A DNA stretch of 64,000 nt from Apis mellifera (lineage: Eukaryota; Arthropoda; Insecta; Hymenoptera; Apidae), in the NCBI RefSeq assembly GCF_003254395.2, contig NC_037639.1, positions 2,522,501 to 2,586,500 of the forward strand. The letters run 5' to 3'. The translations under genes and the position numbers were made by a program. This document shows positions 13,852 through 26,713 of the stretch, piece by piece. Below the pieces are notes generated by a model. That model saw only the letters and a list, made by a program, of their open reading frames with translations. It ran no database searches and was not told the DNA's origin. Position 1 is the stretch's first letter. Each line of letters starts with the position of its first letter.

Positions 13852-15710
13852 TCATGTAAGTAATGTATCGTCCAATTCTTCTATTTTGCCTTCAGGCTGA
13901 GATAGAACTTTACGCAATACTTTGCTGACTACATCTGATAACGATTCTTTTGCACCAGCATCCAAGAAAGCCATACAACGCTGAAAAATATAGTTTGTAG
14001 AATTATAATTAATCGATATTCGAATTCAGTTTATATTTGTGTAATATAATTGATAAGTACCTGATGTTCTTCTTCTCCTTGTCTCAATCTAAGTACAGCT
14101 ATGAGAGCAAGTTCACTGTTAGCTTTTACATAACCATTTTTTTCTTTTGTTCCATTTACCAACATAGGTAAAAGTGATTTAAGTAATTCTGGTGACATTT
14201 TTTCTGGCGATATGTTACGAGCCAAATGAATGCAAACTTTGGCTAATAATTGTTTTATATCATTGCTATTGTTATTCATCGACTAAAATTATTTACATAA
14301 TAAATTATTTATAGAAATTATTTTATATTTATTTTTATATGTTTATAAAAAGTAATAAATATAAAATTATATAATCTTTAAATTTTTACCCGTACAAACG
14401 GAGATAAAATTTGTTGAGGTATAGATTGTCCTTCATTCATAAGATATTGAAATAGATAACCACAAGCTCGTACACCATTCATAACAATTTGAACTCGATC
14501 AGCACTTAAATACGAAAGTATTACACTGCAAACCCGATCTTTTTCTTTATTATTATAAACAGTTGTTGGAGATTCCTTTAATGCAACAAATAATGCTGCA
14601 GAACGTCCATGTCTAAGCATCCAATCAACAGTTGAATCATTACCTACAAATTGTTAATTAAATAATTTAATGTTAAATATATTCTATAAAAAAATACACA
14701 AAAATATTCTATAAAAAAAATCACAAAAAAGTTATGAAAAAAATTTTAAATTTGAATTTTAAATATCTCAATTATATATACAAAGTTAATACATTTGTGG
14801 AACACCTTTGGAGGATTAATTCTAAATTAGTAGTATGCAAAATTTAATAGTATGCAAAATTGGTTATAATTTATTTATTAAGCAATTGAATTTTCTTAAT
14901 GAAGCAAGTCTTAAATGAAGCAAGATAGAAATGTTTTATTTTTATTTCATTAGCTTTTTACATGTCATCACGAATTGTTTATAATATGTAAATCTCAACT
15001 TTTGTATTTGTTCTTGCTTTCAAAATTATTTCATGAATATATTAATATTTTATTATACTTATATTGTTTTATATTATATAAAAAAATATATATAATATAT
15101 ATTTCATAAATAATATTTATTTTTTCTAATAATTACTTATATAAATCTGATAAACTTACATAATAAATTTTCATTAAATGCAACATTAAGTTGATCTGGA
15201 GTAAGCCATCGTATCAATGCTCCAAAACAACCAGCTACTGCATTTCTTGTAATGTCTTCAGAATGACCAAGCATACTACTTAAAGTAGCAAAAACTTGTT
15301 TCTTCATTGGTTCTGTCATTTTATCACCAGCAGGTGTAAGAACACCTCTTAAAGCTTGTAACATTGTTTCCCTAAATAAAATATGTAAATATATATAAAT
15401 TTTAATTAGAAATTTATAAATAACATATGAAAAATATTCAATTTTTTGATTTATACCTAATAGCTGGATCATCACCAGTTTTTATGCCAGCATGAAGTTC
15501 TGTAAACAATGGATCTACACGAGTATGTATTACAATGAGATTACTTAAAGCATAAGCAGCTTTTAATCTCACTTGTCTGTTACTGTCATTCAATGCTCTT
15601 AAGAAAGTAGTTTGTAATTGTGGTAAAAATTGTTTTAACATTACTCCAACCTAATCAAAGCATTTAAGTAATTATTTGTATTATTTTTCTTTTACTATTT
15701 GATATTATAC

Positions 15711-15790
<80 letters not shown>

Positions 15791-15791
15791 G

Positions 15792-15834
<43 letters not shown>

Positions 15835-15835
15835 G

Positions 15836-15872
<37 letters not shown>

Positions 15873-15873
15873 G

Positions 15874-15922
<49 letters not shown>

Positions 15923-17296
15923 ATATTACCTTGCCAAGTAAAATTGCAAGAGTTTCTAAAACTGCTGCTTTAACACTCCAATTAAAACGATCACCCAAAA
16001 TTCGAATTAATGGTCCAGTAATATGTACAACACTTGGTTGTAATGCTGAAGCACTAGTTAATTTTATAACTTCTCCAAGGCCTTGAGCTGCTTGTTCTTT
16101 TGCTTCTGGCAGACCATTTAATATGGCTTCTCTGAATATCGGAAGAATAGGGGTAATTCCTTTTGGTAAACAAAATCCTGGTAATAATTCTTGTCCTTTT
16201 AAATCAGATACTGCAAATCGAACAGCTTGTCTAATATCTTGTACATGCGCAATTTGTTGGTCAGATGCTAAAGTCTAAAAATGAAATTTAATATATTAAT
16301 TTAATATATTAATTTATAAAAATTATATTAAGATAAAGATATTATATTATATTAAGATTAAGATATTCATTTATATAATAAATGAAATACAAAAATAACC
16401 TTGGTAACTGCTGTAAGAGCTTCCCAACTCATTTGTAATACATCTTTATCGTCATCTGTAAATAAGTGAATGAGACCTCGTAATAATTGTGGAACATATT
16501 GACTGTAATCTGCACGTGTATCCCGGCAAAAAGCACATAACAAAGTTGCAGCGCTTCGACGTCTAGATGGATCATCTGCTCGTGTAGCTTCCATAAGTTG
16601 ATCCATAACTGTTCTAATACCAACTTCATCAGTAACAGATAAAATTACTGCTTGACAATATTCTAATTCTTGCACTTCATTTGGTGATCCTTGAGCACTA
16701 GAGAGAGCAGTCAACAATGCTGGTAGGATTTTATGAAGGAACCTTGTTAATGCTTCGCCTGCTACACTTGCCAAGATTGATAATGCTTTTGTATTAACAG
16801 GTGGAGTTGTTAATTGAGGTACTAGATATGGTAGAACAACACGAGATTTTATTGCCATTACTTGGCGTAAACCATCTAAAGTATTCTCTGCTTCTGCAGG
16901 ATCTGGTGAATTTAATTGTGTTAACATTGCTGGTAATATGTCATCTAATGCTCTTACTCCTACAGTTGAATGTAAACCATCAAAAGTTTTTGCTGCAGCT
17001 TGTCGAACTTCTGGTAATGGATCACATAATGCTTTTCTAGAATATGAATAATAAAATTTTATTAGTATAATTTATTAATATATTTTTTTATGATTAATTA
17101 GTATAATTTTAAAATATATAGAAATTAATATATTAATATATTTGGAATATTTTTAGAAATTCGATTCTAGAAATAAAAACAAATACAAAATTTGATAATC
17201 ACATAAATCTTGACTGGTATTTTTATATATCAATTTTTATATTTATTTTTATTTTTAAAATCAAACGCTTCCCATATATTTTACATATTATATAAC

Positions 17297-17337
<41 letters not shown>

Positions 17338-20300
17338 TTATTTTTTTTACATTTATTTTTTTTACATTTATTTACATTTTTTTACATTTTTACATTTACA
17401 TTTATTTTAAAATAATAATGATAATAATAATAATAGTTTAGCAAACTGTTGTATATGATATTTTAAATATTTTCAATAATCTCATAAAAAAATGTTTCAA
17501 ATAAAAGTTAATAAATTTTGAATCAACTAAAAATTTCAATATTTAATAAAATTGCCAAAATTTTTTTTTTTTAATTAAAAATTAAAATCACTTAAACTTT
17601 TTTAAAATATACAATATGTTTCTGATTTCAAAACATTATAATTAATATTAAGTTCAATTTATAATTATAATATCATAAATATTTCAAATGATTTTAGATT
17701 CAAACATTTGGATTGAACTTTTAGAAACATTAATATGTTAAAATTTGGTTATATATTTACCTTACTGTTGGAACTAAACTGATTACAAAGGTTATCACCA
17801 TATCCTTATTTGTACTTGTCATAATTTCTGATAATCCAATACATACACCTTGACGCTGATCAGCTTGATCACTTTGTAAACCTTTTTCCAAAATAGGTAT
17901 GATTTCTGGTAATACTCTTTCACCTAATTTTCTAACTAAATCTCCTAATGTTCTTGCTGCCACTTGTCTTTTATCATTACTTGTACTAGCTAAACAGCCA
18001 AGTAATAAAGTAAATAATGTTGGTAATATTTCTCTTAAAGTTCTTGGTGTATTTGTTACAACAACTTTCCATACATGAAGAGCAGCTTGGCGTACCATTA
18101 GTGCAACATCTGATCTACCCATATATAATCCAGCTAAAACGCGATTTCGTCTTTCAGCACCAAGTGCATTAATAATGGCAAAATGCGATTGTTCGGTTCC
18201 AAAATTATCATCTTCACTAGCCGTTTCTGTTGACATTTTTCCCGAAACACCAGAGATTCGATATAATAAATCTCCAAGTAATTGAACTGATGAATATCTA
18301 ATACGCCAATTATCATCAAAAAGACTTTTTTCTAATTCTGGTAATAATAACATAATCGCAGAATCAGCATAAAGATTAACAATACGTTGCCCTGCTCTAA
18401 GTGCTGTTTCACGAACATATTCATTTTCATCAGCTAAAGCTTTCAAAATAGGATTGATAATTTGTCCAATATAAGGTGTAAATTCTGTAGTAAACGCACT
18501 TGGCATGTAAATAAACATCATAATATAACCATCTTTTACATGAGGAGCAATGTCAGTTCTTTCAGCAGTACTAATAATTTCAGGCATAAGTTTATGAAGT
18601 TTTTCAACACCTAATCCTCTCACAACTTCTGAAAGCCCTTGTGCAGCACCTGATCGATCAACGCTACTTGTTTCAGATGTAAGAGTTTGCATCAACCAAG
18701 GAAGTAGATCTTCAAAGCTTGATTCACCCATTCCTCGTACCATGGCTCCTAATGCTCTTGCAGATACACTTCGTACTTCTGGTACTGGATCTAATAAACT
18801 TGTTTTTAAACCAGGAATAATAGTTGGTAAATATGGAGTTAAATCTTTTTGATCAGTTAAAGAATACATATTTCCAATAATTTGTGCTGCCATTTTTCTT
18901 GTTTCTGTTGAACGATCCAAAAATGCTCGTTGTACTACAGGCATAATAAGAGCTAGTGATGGAGCATCAATAAAATGCACAAATTGTGTATCTAAAAGAG
19001 TTTGTAGACAAGTAGCTGTTTTATGAGAAGGATCTTGTAAAGCTTTTAATAAAACTGGTACAATAGCTTGAATCTCTGGATTACGAATTACACTTCCAAT
19101 AACTTTAAGAGCTTCTGCACCAGCTTCTTGAACTTTCGTATGTGAATCACTAAGTACTTCAATGAGCTTTGGAACTATACTTGGCAAACAACTACTAAGT
19201 TGTTTTGGTGCACAATATGCCATTGCACCTAATAATTCAACAGATCCTTAAAATGGTAAAAAAATATAATTCTTTAATAAATTATATAATTCTTTGAATA
19301 CAAATTATAATTTAGAATACAATACAATAATTATAATAAAAATAATAATACTTAAATTATTTACCAGTTTTAGTCCTCCAAGAATCTTCTTCTAATGCTG
19401 CTAATAAACTGGGTAAAACAAGTTTTACTCCATGTGCAGATAATTTACTCATAACTACACGAGCTGTATCATCAGTTGCTGTTCTAACATATTGACTTGA
19501 ATCTCCAAAACATAACAATAAGTGTGGCAAAACATGAACAATGTATGGTTCAAATAATCTACCAAGCATTGTACATAACATTTCAAAAGCGAATAATGCT
19601 CCTTCTCTATGTCTGTAGTTTTTCTTATCCTGAATAGCATTAGTTAATGTGGTCATAATATCAAGCTGTTTTAGTGCCAAAATTCCCATACCCTTGATTA
19701 TACCTGCTAAACCATAAGCTGCACCTTTACGCTCTCCATATTTATCTGATTTCAATAATTGGTCCATTAATTTGTCTACAATACTTGGTGCATCATCTTT
19801 AATAGAAGGCACAAGATGTGGTAAACAATTAGCTACTGCTTCTTGTACTTGTTGTGATGGTGTAGAGAGAGCAGCAATTAAACGCATAACTATTGGTTTA
19901 ATACGCGAGTCATCTTTGTCCAAATGTCTTGCTAAAGATCCCATAAGAATAACTACAGACTGCTTAATTGAATCAAAACTTCCAATTTTAGGAGCTTTAT
20001 CCATAAATTCTTCAAAAACCGGTAATAAAGAAGTTATATTTGCTTTTCCATGAAGATCAACAACAGCTACAGCTGCAGTTAACATTTCTGTACGAACAGC
20101 TTGATTTCTATCTCCTAAACCAATAGAAACAAAAAATTGCACAAGTTTAAGTACAGTATCAGCACTAAGAAGAGGTGCCAATTGAGCCAATGCAAGTGCT
20201 ACACCTCGTCGTGGACCCCAAGTATCAATAGGTTGTTCAACAATACGACCAAAATCGTTTAATTTTGGTGGAATCATAGCTAATTTATCTTGATACATTT

Positions 20301-23300
20301 GTAATAATTTATCTAATATTATTGGTACTAAATGGGGAACTTCAGTTAAACATTGTGCCAAAGCACAAGCAGCAGCTTGCTGTATAGGTTCTACAGGATG
20401 TGCAGTATCTTGAATAAGTTCATCAGAAAGTTTTTCTGCATCCATTACTAAATCTGCAGCATTCCATAATTCATTTGCAAGGATTTTATTTTCATCACAA
20501 ACATCGAATCTAGCGATCCATATTCTTTTAATAAGATAAGAAAGTTGATCAGGATCTTCTTTCTGAGATGGAAAAGCTTGTCTTACTACTGTTAAAGCTC
20601 TTAATGCTGCATCTCTTATTGTAGATAAAGAATTTTGTAATGCTCCAATTAAAGAATTTATATCTTCATTAGTTGCTATTGCAGTACCTGGTTGACCACT
20701 ACCAGATTGAGCAACATCTAATAATGTTGCAACTGCATGTGTCTGTACTCTTCCATTTGTGATTTCCATTAATTCTATTAACAAATCAAACATATGTTTA
20801 CGTGGAAGTAATTGAGGATGTTTCATATCTCTGAAATCAGAAGAATTCCCTCTTTGTTTAGCATGTTCTTGTATTATTTGTAATCCTTGAACAATCATAT
20901 TATCATCTTTATAAGATAATAAAGTTTTTTTTATAAAAGGGAAAATATAACAAAAAGTTGGTGCTGTAAATAATTTTTTCTGTTTTATTGCTGTTGTATG
21001 CAAAAGATTTAAAGTTCTTTTTACTGCAGAATCAAGATTTTCTTCTTCCCAAGCATGATTTAAATCACATTGAGGTTGTAATTGTCGTAATGTAACATGT
21101 GCTACTACATCACTAAGAACTGGATTGTTTATTTTTATAATTTCTTTTAAACGAATATAAAGATCAGACATTGCAGGAGCAGCTAATGGTGATCCTAAAT
21201 TTTTTAAAATCGGAGGTAGAAGATCTTTTAAATAGAAAGATAATTCTTGACCATTCCCATGCATAGAGCATATAGTTAAAGATACAACATTATCTATTTT
21301 AAGTTTTAATTCTGTTAATCTTTTACGAATTGTACTTTCTTTTGCCATTTGAGTTTTAAGAATTTCTTCTTGCTTAGGTGTTAATTTAGGTTCTTTTATT
21401 TTCCCTTCTTTCTTTCTTTTTTCATATAATTCTCGTCTAAGTTGTAATTCTTCTTGCTGTTCTTTAAATGAATATACTTTGCTTTCCCTTTTCATGTTCA
21501 TTGAATTGAGAATATCATTTTCATCATTTGTTGGTAATACACTCTTATCATATAATTCTCCTTCTGGAGTGAGATAAATAAAATATTCATCTTTAGTGAC
21601 TCTTAAAATCTCTACATCATCAAGTTTACTTGTAATATTTGATACTATTACAGGTAGTATAATGTCTGGTATAATAGATATTACGTTTGTTAATGCATTT
21701 TCATAGCTAGCAATAGGTTTGTAATTTTGTATAAGTATTTTCTTTATTTCATGATTAAATGAACATAAAAAGTGTTTCGGTATAAGATTAAAATTCTTTA
21801 CAATTTTAAACCATAGATTTGGCATTGCTTTATAAATTGCAGGATGATGAGATGGTATTAATGCATCTCTTGTCATTTGCATAGCAGGTGATTCGAATAA
21901 AAAAGAACCTGAACAAATAGCAAGTAATCCATCTGCAAGACATCTACCAGTTGTTTCATAATTAAAAGATTCTTCTTTATTTTCATCATTTTCAGATTTA
22001 ATTTTTACACGTTCTAAAAATTTATTATATTCCATTAATAATTCTTGTGCAGGACCATATGTACTTAAACCAGTTAAAATTTTTTTAATTAACGGAAAAC
22101 AGCGTTTTCTTATTTTATACTTGGGAGCAGTAGCACATGCTACAATTGCTCTATGTACGCCATTTAAAGTTTTTTCATTCAACCTATCTCCAAATTCAGT
22201 AATTAATCTTTCACAAAGCAACATAAGATGATATAAAATATCATCTGCACAAGTTGTCAAAAATTTTTCGGAAAAGAATATTTGTTCATCAATTGCATTC
22301 CATAATATAATTTGTTTATCATTTTCCACTTGATTAACAAGTACAAATTTCAACAATAAATAAGCAGCTATTAAACCTTCTGTAACTGCAGCTGGTTGTG
22401 CAGATTGTTGTATAGCCCTTGTTAATGATTGTAATAGTAATGGAGTTATTGCTTCAGAATAAGAAGCTACTGGTGCAGAAAAGAAAAGTTTAATATAAGC
22501 AGTACGCACTATGGCAGTTGAAGTTTTAGCAGTCATGCCTTTTTTAAATGCATCTATTACACATTTTGGGACATTGTTTGCAAATTTGTTAGTCCATAAA
22601 GCCATCATTTCAAGAGCATGAATTAAAGTTTTTTCATGAACTTCAGTTTCAAGAACTTTGATAAAATGTTCACAAGCCGTTTCAGCTAATCTTTCAACAC
22701 TACTTCCTGAAGCTGCATTATAACTAAGATTGCCAGCACCTTGTAATACAGAAATTTTATGAGTTGCAACTGTAAGTTTCCCTTCTGATCCATGAAATAC
22801 AGCAAATACAGATGATAATAAATTTTCTAAAGCAATAGTATCTGAACATTGAAGAGCAAGTCTACGACAAGCTCCTACTGCTTCATCTCTAACTAAATCT
22901 TCTTTTGAATGTAAATTTGCAAATAATCCTTTACTTATATCTTGACTATATTGACTTAAATCAAGACTTAAACCACTTAAAATATATCCAACTGATTCAA
23001 TAATAATTTCTGGATTTCTTAACATAGCTTTTTGCAAAGCTGGTAATAATTGACTTTTAAATTCATCATGAGATATTCTACGAAGAAGAGGTACAGCATT
23101 ATGAACAACATATAGATCTGGCTTTTTTTTACAACTAATAGTTAATTTTATGAAAGGATCTATGGTATTTGTCTGCAAAAAAATATATATTTGTTTCATA
23201 ATGTTTATTATAAAAAAATAAAAAATATTACTAATAAAAACAACTTTTTTATTAAAAATATAATGAATATTAATGAATATTACCTTCAATTTTGCCACTA

Positions 23301-24465
23301 ATTCATTTTTTTTTGCAGTGACTAAATATTTAGTGAGTAAACTAGCAAGAACAATTACACCATTTTCAACTTCTAGTTTTGTTAATGTCTCTAAATATTC
23401 TATATCAATATCTTTAACACTTGACCATTCATGTGCTAATAAAACATATACTTTTTCTGTCAATTTTTTATCCATAGATGCCAAAGCTGCTGCGCTCAAA
23501 TTTGCTTGTGCTTCAATGAGTTTTGGTAATTCTGAATTGATGTTTAAGTTGCTTTTATATCCATGTAAAACAATTAATGTTGACCATTTTAATGCAAGAT
23601 ATGCAGTTAAAGCTGTATTTAGACTAAAAAATATTTTATTAATAACTTATAAAAACATTGCATTAATATTATAAATATATTTGAAAAATTATTTATGTAA
23701 CATTTACATACGTAGGAACTACATTTTTATGCCATGCAGCTTGTTCTATTACAATATTAATCATATGTTTTATTGAAGGTTCTGGTTGTTTTTTTAATAG
23801 TTCTTCAATTAAATTTTTCACGTAAGATTGGGAAGCAGTATCCTTGTATCGATGTAAAGTAAGAGATATGGTTTTGCAAATTCCATGTACAATCTTCTCA
23901 TTGATGCCTATAAATATATAATAATAATTATAATTAAATTTTTTCAATTAAAATGAAATTTTCAATAATACTATTTCTAATATAAAAAAATGATAAAAAT
24001 ATCTTTATAATTTCAATATATAAAATTCAATATATAAAATATTCAATATATAATATTCAATATATAAAAGATATTTTAAATATTTCTTCTATTTTTAGTT
24101 CAAACTTAAATATAAATACTTATTATAAATAAAATTAATTTATTTTCTTAATTTACATATTTTTTGCTTGAATATAAATTATAATAATAGATATATTATG
24201 TAATATAATTTATGTTAAAAATTTATGTTAAAAATTTAAACAATATAATTCATATTTTTTTATGATAATAGTAATTAAAGATAATTTAATTATTTTTTTA
24301 TTGAAATATATATTACCTTTTTATTATATATAATTATTTCATAATATGAGATATGAAATACATTAGTATAAACTACATTAATTACAAAATATGATATTTT
24401 GTATATTTTTCAATTTTTAAAAAATATTAAATTTATGTCAAAATATTAAAATTTTATATATATAC

Positions 24466-24509
<44 letters not shown>

Positions 24510-25032
24510 TTGATATTTGTAAAAATAATAGCTTTATTTTATATGATTAATAATAAAACTGAAAAGAAACTAAAAGATTAAAAATAATATACACAAATTA
24601 TATAAAAATTATAAGTATTATAATTAAATAATTGTCGGTTAATAAATGTCGGTTAATAAATTGATACGTTATAAAATTATATTACATATAATGTTATTTT
24701 TTCTTAATATATTAATTTTTTAATATATTTATAAAAAATATATATATAATCTTTTTCTTTTTCTATTATTAAATATTTTTATTTAAAAAAATTATAAATA
24801 CTTATCAGAAAATTATTCACATTTTCGTTTCTTACCAGGATTTGACAACACATTGACGACATTTTGTAGAATCTCTCGCCGCTCGTTTTTACTGGCGGTT
24901 TGAACTCGATTTGGCAGATCTTTTAATGCTTTCGTTAACTATAATAAAATCAAACATAAATAATTAGTAATTACAAGACAATAATATAGTTTTTGAATTT
25001 CCACGTGACAGACTCACCTCGACATCCGCCAT
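13852..25032 (-). CDS. GCN1: eIF-2-alpha kinase activator GCN1
   Basis: Exons in transcript order: 25018-25032, 24836-24938, 23712-23907, 23284-23623, 19365-23172, 17761-19246, 16400-17036, 15930-16274, 15457-15650, 15160-15371, 14390-14643, 14061-14282, 13852-13980. The sum is 7941 nt, or 2646 aa, against about 2670 in human GCN1. The protein is almost all HEAT/ARM helical repeats, with a charged coiled region around RKKEGKIKEPKLTPKQEEIL preceding the eEF3-like and RWD-binding repeats of the second half. It ends in EELDDTLLT. GCN1 sits on stalled or collided ribosomes and, with GCN20, passes the uncharged-tRNA signal to the kinase GCN2. The first coding exon is only 15 nt (MADVE). One giant exon encodes nearly half the protein. 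It faces IKK head to head across 1.7 kb and meets RSPH10B tail to tail. The frame remains open for 128 codons after the TGA. Confidence 0.97.
14800..15045. mobile_element. Fold-back MITE-like element, degenerate copy D
   Basis: Lies in a GCN1 intron (14644-15159). It resembles the family: GGATTAATTCTAAATTAG at the left, TTATTTATTAAGCAATTGAA, TTAAATGAAGCAAGATAGAA, then TTTATTTCATTAGC and AATTGTTTATAA with a right end near TCAAAATTATTTCATGAATA. It is diverged, and the borders are uncertain. Confidence 0.5.
15704..15920. repeat. Compound TA repeat with palindromic spacers
   Basis: Nearly fills the 279-nt GCN1 intron 15651-15929. Four (TA)n blocks are separated by the 11-mer ATTTGTATAAT at 15787-15797, 15831-15841 and 15869-15879. 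The inverse 11-mer ATTATACAAAT sits at the left edge, 15704-15714. The left block and the first spacer can therefore fold into an almost perfect hairpin of more than 80 nt. The array stops only about 9 bases short of the downstream exon's splice donor. Confidence 0.95.
17130..17285. mobile_element. Fold-back MITE-like element, truncated copy E
   Basis: Lies in the GCN1 intron 17037-17760. It keeps the left end (CGATTCTAGAAATAAAAACAAA) and the right end (TATATCAATTTTTATATTTA then TTTTTAAAATCAAACG). The central arms are missing, leaving about 150 bases. This looks like an internal deletion of the family element. Confidence 0.6.
17301..17335. repeat. (TA)n microsatellite
   Basis: TATATA tract followed by repeated TTTACATT units up to about 17405, in the same GCN1 intron and directly next to the truncated fold-back copy. 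Confidence 0.9.
24470..24506. repeat. (TA)n microsatellite
   Basis: TA tract in the GCN1 intron between coding exons 24836-24938 and 23712-23907. The rest of that intron (23908-24835) is featureless AT-rich DNA. Confidence 0.9.
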
Positions 25033-26713
25033 ATTTCTTCAAAAACCGGACTGGCCTAAAGCGCCATCCTTCATTGACTTAAACAGATATTCAAATTATT
25101 CTATTCAAAATTTTTATTTTTTAAATTATATACATATCTATTTTAATTAATTAGATAATGTTAATGCTTCATATTATTAATAATTTGATTATTATATTTA
25201 TATACATATATATATTATTTTAAAAAAATATAATCTGCTAAAAATTTGTTTTTGATAAAATAATATAAAATCTTATTTTATTTCTATATTTTAATTTATT
25301 AAAATTGTTCGTTATAAATAGTATATTTTTCATAATTTTAAGTTAAAATTTTTCAAATTTCATATTTGAAATGAATTACAAAAATATGTTCGATAAAATT
25401 TTTATTCTTATACATATTATGTTACATCAAAATACAATAATAAAATTTTATATTTTAAAAATAAAAAATCTTATATAAACATAAAGTATTATTTAAATAT
25501 TATATTTGTATTATAAACATATTATAAATATATATACATATATATTATGAACATATGTAATATTAAAAATTATATTTATTAATTAATTAATAATGATAAT
25601 CAAATTATTAATAATATATGGAGCATTAATACTATTTATTTATTTGAATTTATTAAAATAAATTTAATAAAAATATATTATTATTTATGTACAAAAATAA
25701 ATTATATATATTTTTATTTATTTAAAATAAGGTGTAAATTATAGGTTTAAGATATAAATTTTTATTAAATAAGACAATTTTATCTCCAACTTTTTGTATT
25801 ATCTAATATAAATTGTTCATAATAGATAAGTCTTAACCGATATTTTCGTATATCAATATCGTACATATCATTTGTATTTATTTTGATTTCTAAGATTGAC
25901 TTTCCAAACGTATCTCACGAATAAATATTAATATCTTGTATACATTATTAAAGTATATAAATGAAATACATATAATTCTATTTTATTCGAATGAAATATT
26001 AACGAATGAAATACATGATATTTATAACTAATAAAATATATAGATCAAATATAGATATAAATAATATATTTTTATTTAATCAAAAGAACAATATTTTTAA
26101 ATTATTCTATATACATAAAAATACTACGTCATTTTGTATCCAAATACTTTATATTTGTAAACTTTAATATTAATAATTTTATAATAATATAATAAGATAA
26201 ATAAGAATATACATATTTTTAAATCTTATGATTTATTAATATTTATATATTTGTTATACATTTTATTGTTAATAAATATATAAATATTGAAATTTTAGAA
26301 TATATATATATAATTATTATATATAATTATAGAATATATACGATTTATTATTAAATTATTCTTATTTTTTGAAAATATATTATAATATGATCATAACTTT
26401 AACAATAATTTAATTCATACATTGAGTATTATATTGAGTATTCATACATTTAAAAGTTTTTATATTGGTAACATTGTCAATCATTCGTTTCAATTTTTTT
26501 GTACATTGGTAATTGTATATATATATATTTATTCTTTAAAATAATTAATATATGTGTTATGAACATGATTATTTTATAATTTAAGATAATTTTTTTTTAT
26601 AAAATTAATATATCAAGAAATAATAAAAAATTAAATGTCTATGTTTTGATTTAATATAAATTTTACATTTATAATTTTTAAATAACTTTTAATTAAAATA
26701 TTTAATATTTAAT
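25033..26713. promoter_or_regulatory. Divergent intergenic region GCN1 / IKK
   Basis: Head-to-head spacer of 1.68 kb. The first 50 bases beside the GCN1 start (ACCGGACTGGCCTAAAGCGCC) are clearly GC-richer than the rest and probably form the GCN1 5' leader and core promoter. The remainder is AT-rich and holds a degenerate fold-back element at about 25740-25935. No recognisable core promoter motif was found for IKK. Confidence 0.5.
25740..25935. mobile_element. Fold-back MITE-like element, degenerate copy F
   Basis: Lies between GCN1 and IKK. It contains AATATAAATTGTTCATAATAG and then TATTTATTTTGATTTCTAAG and ATTGACTTTCCAAACGTATC, which follow the right arm and right end of the family. The left arm is poorly preserved. 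Confidence 0.5.
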
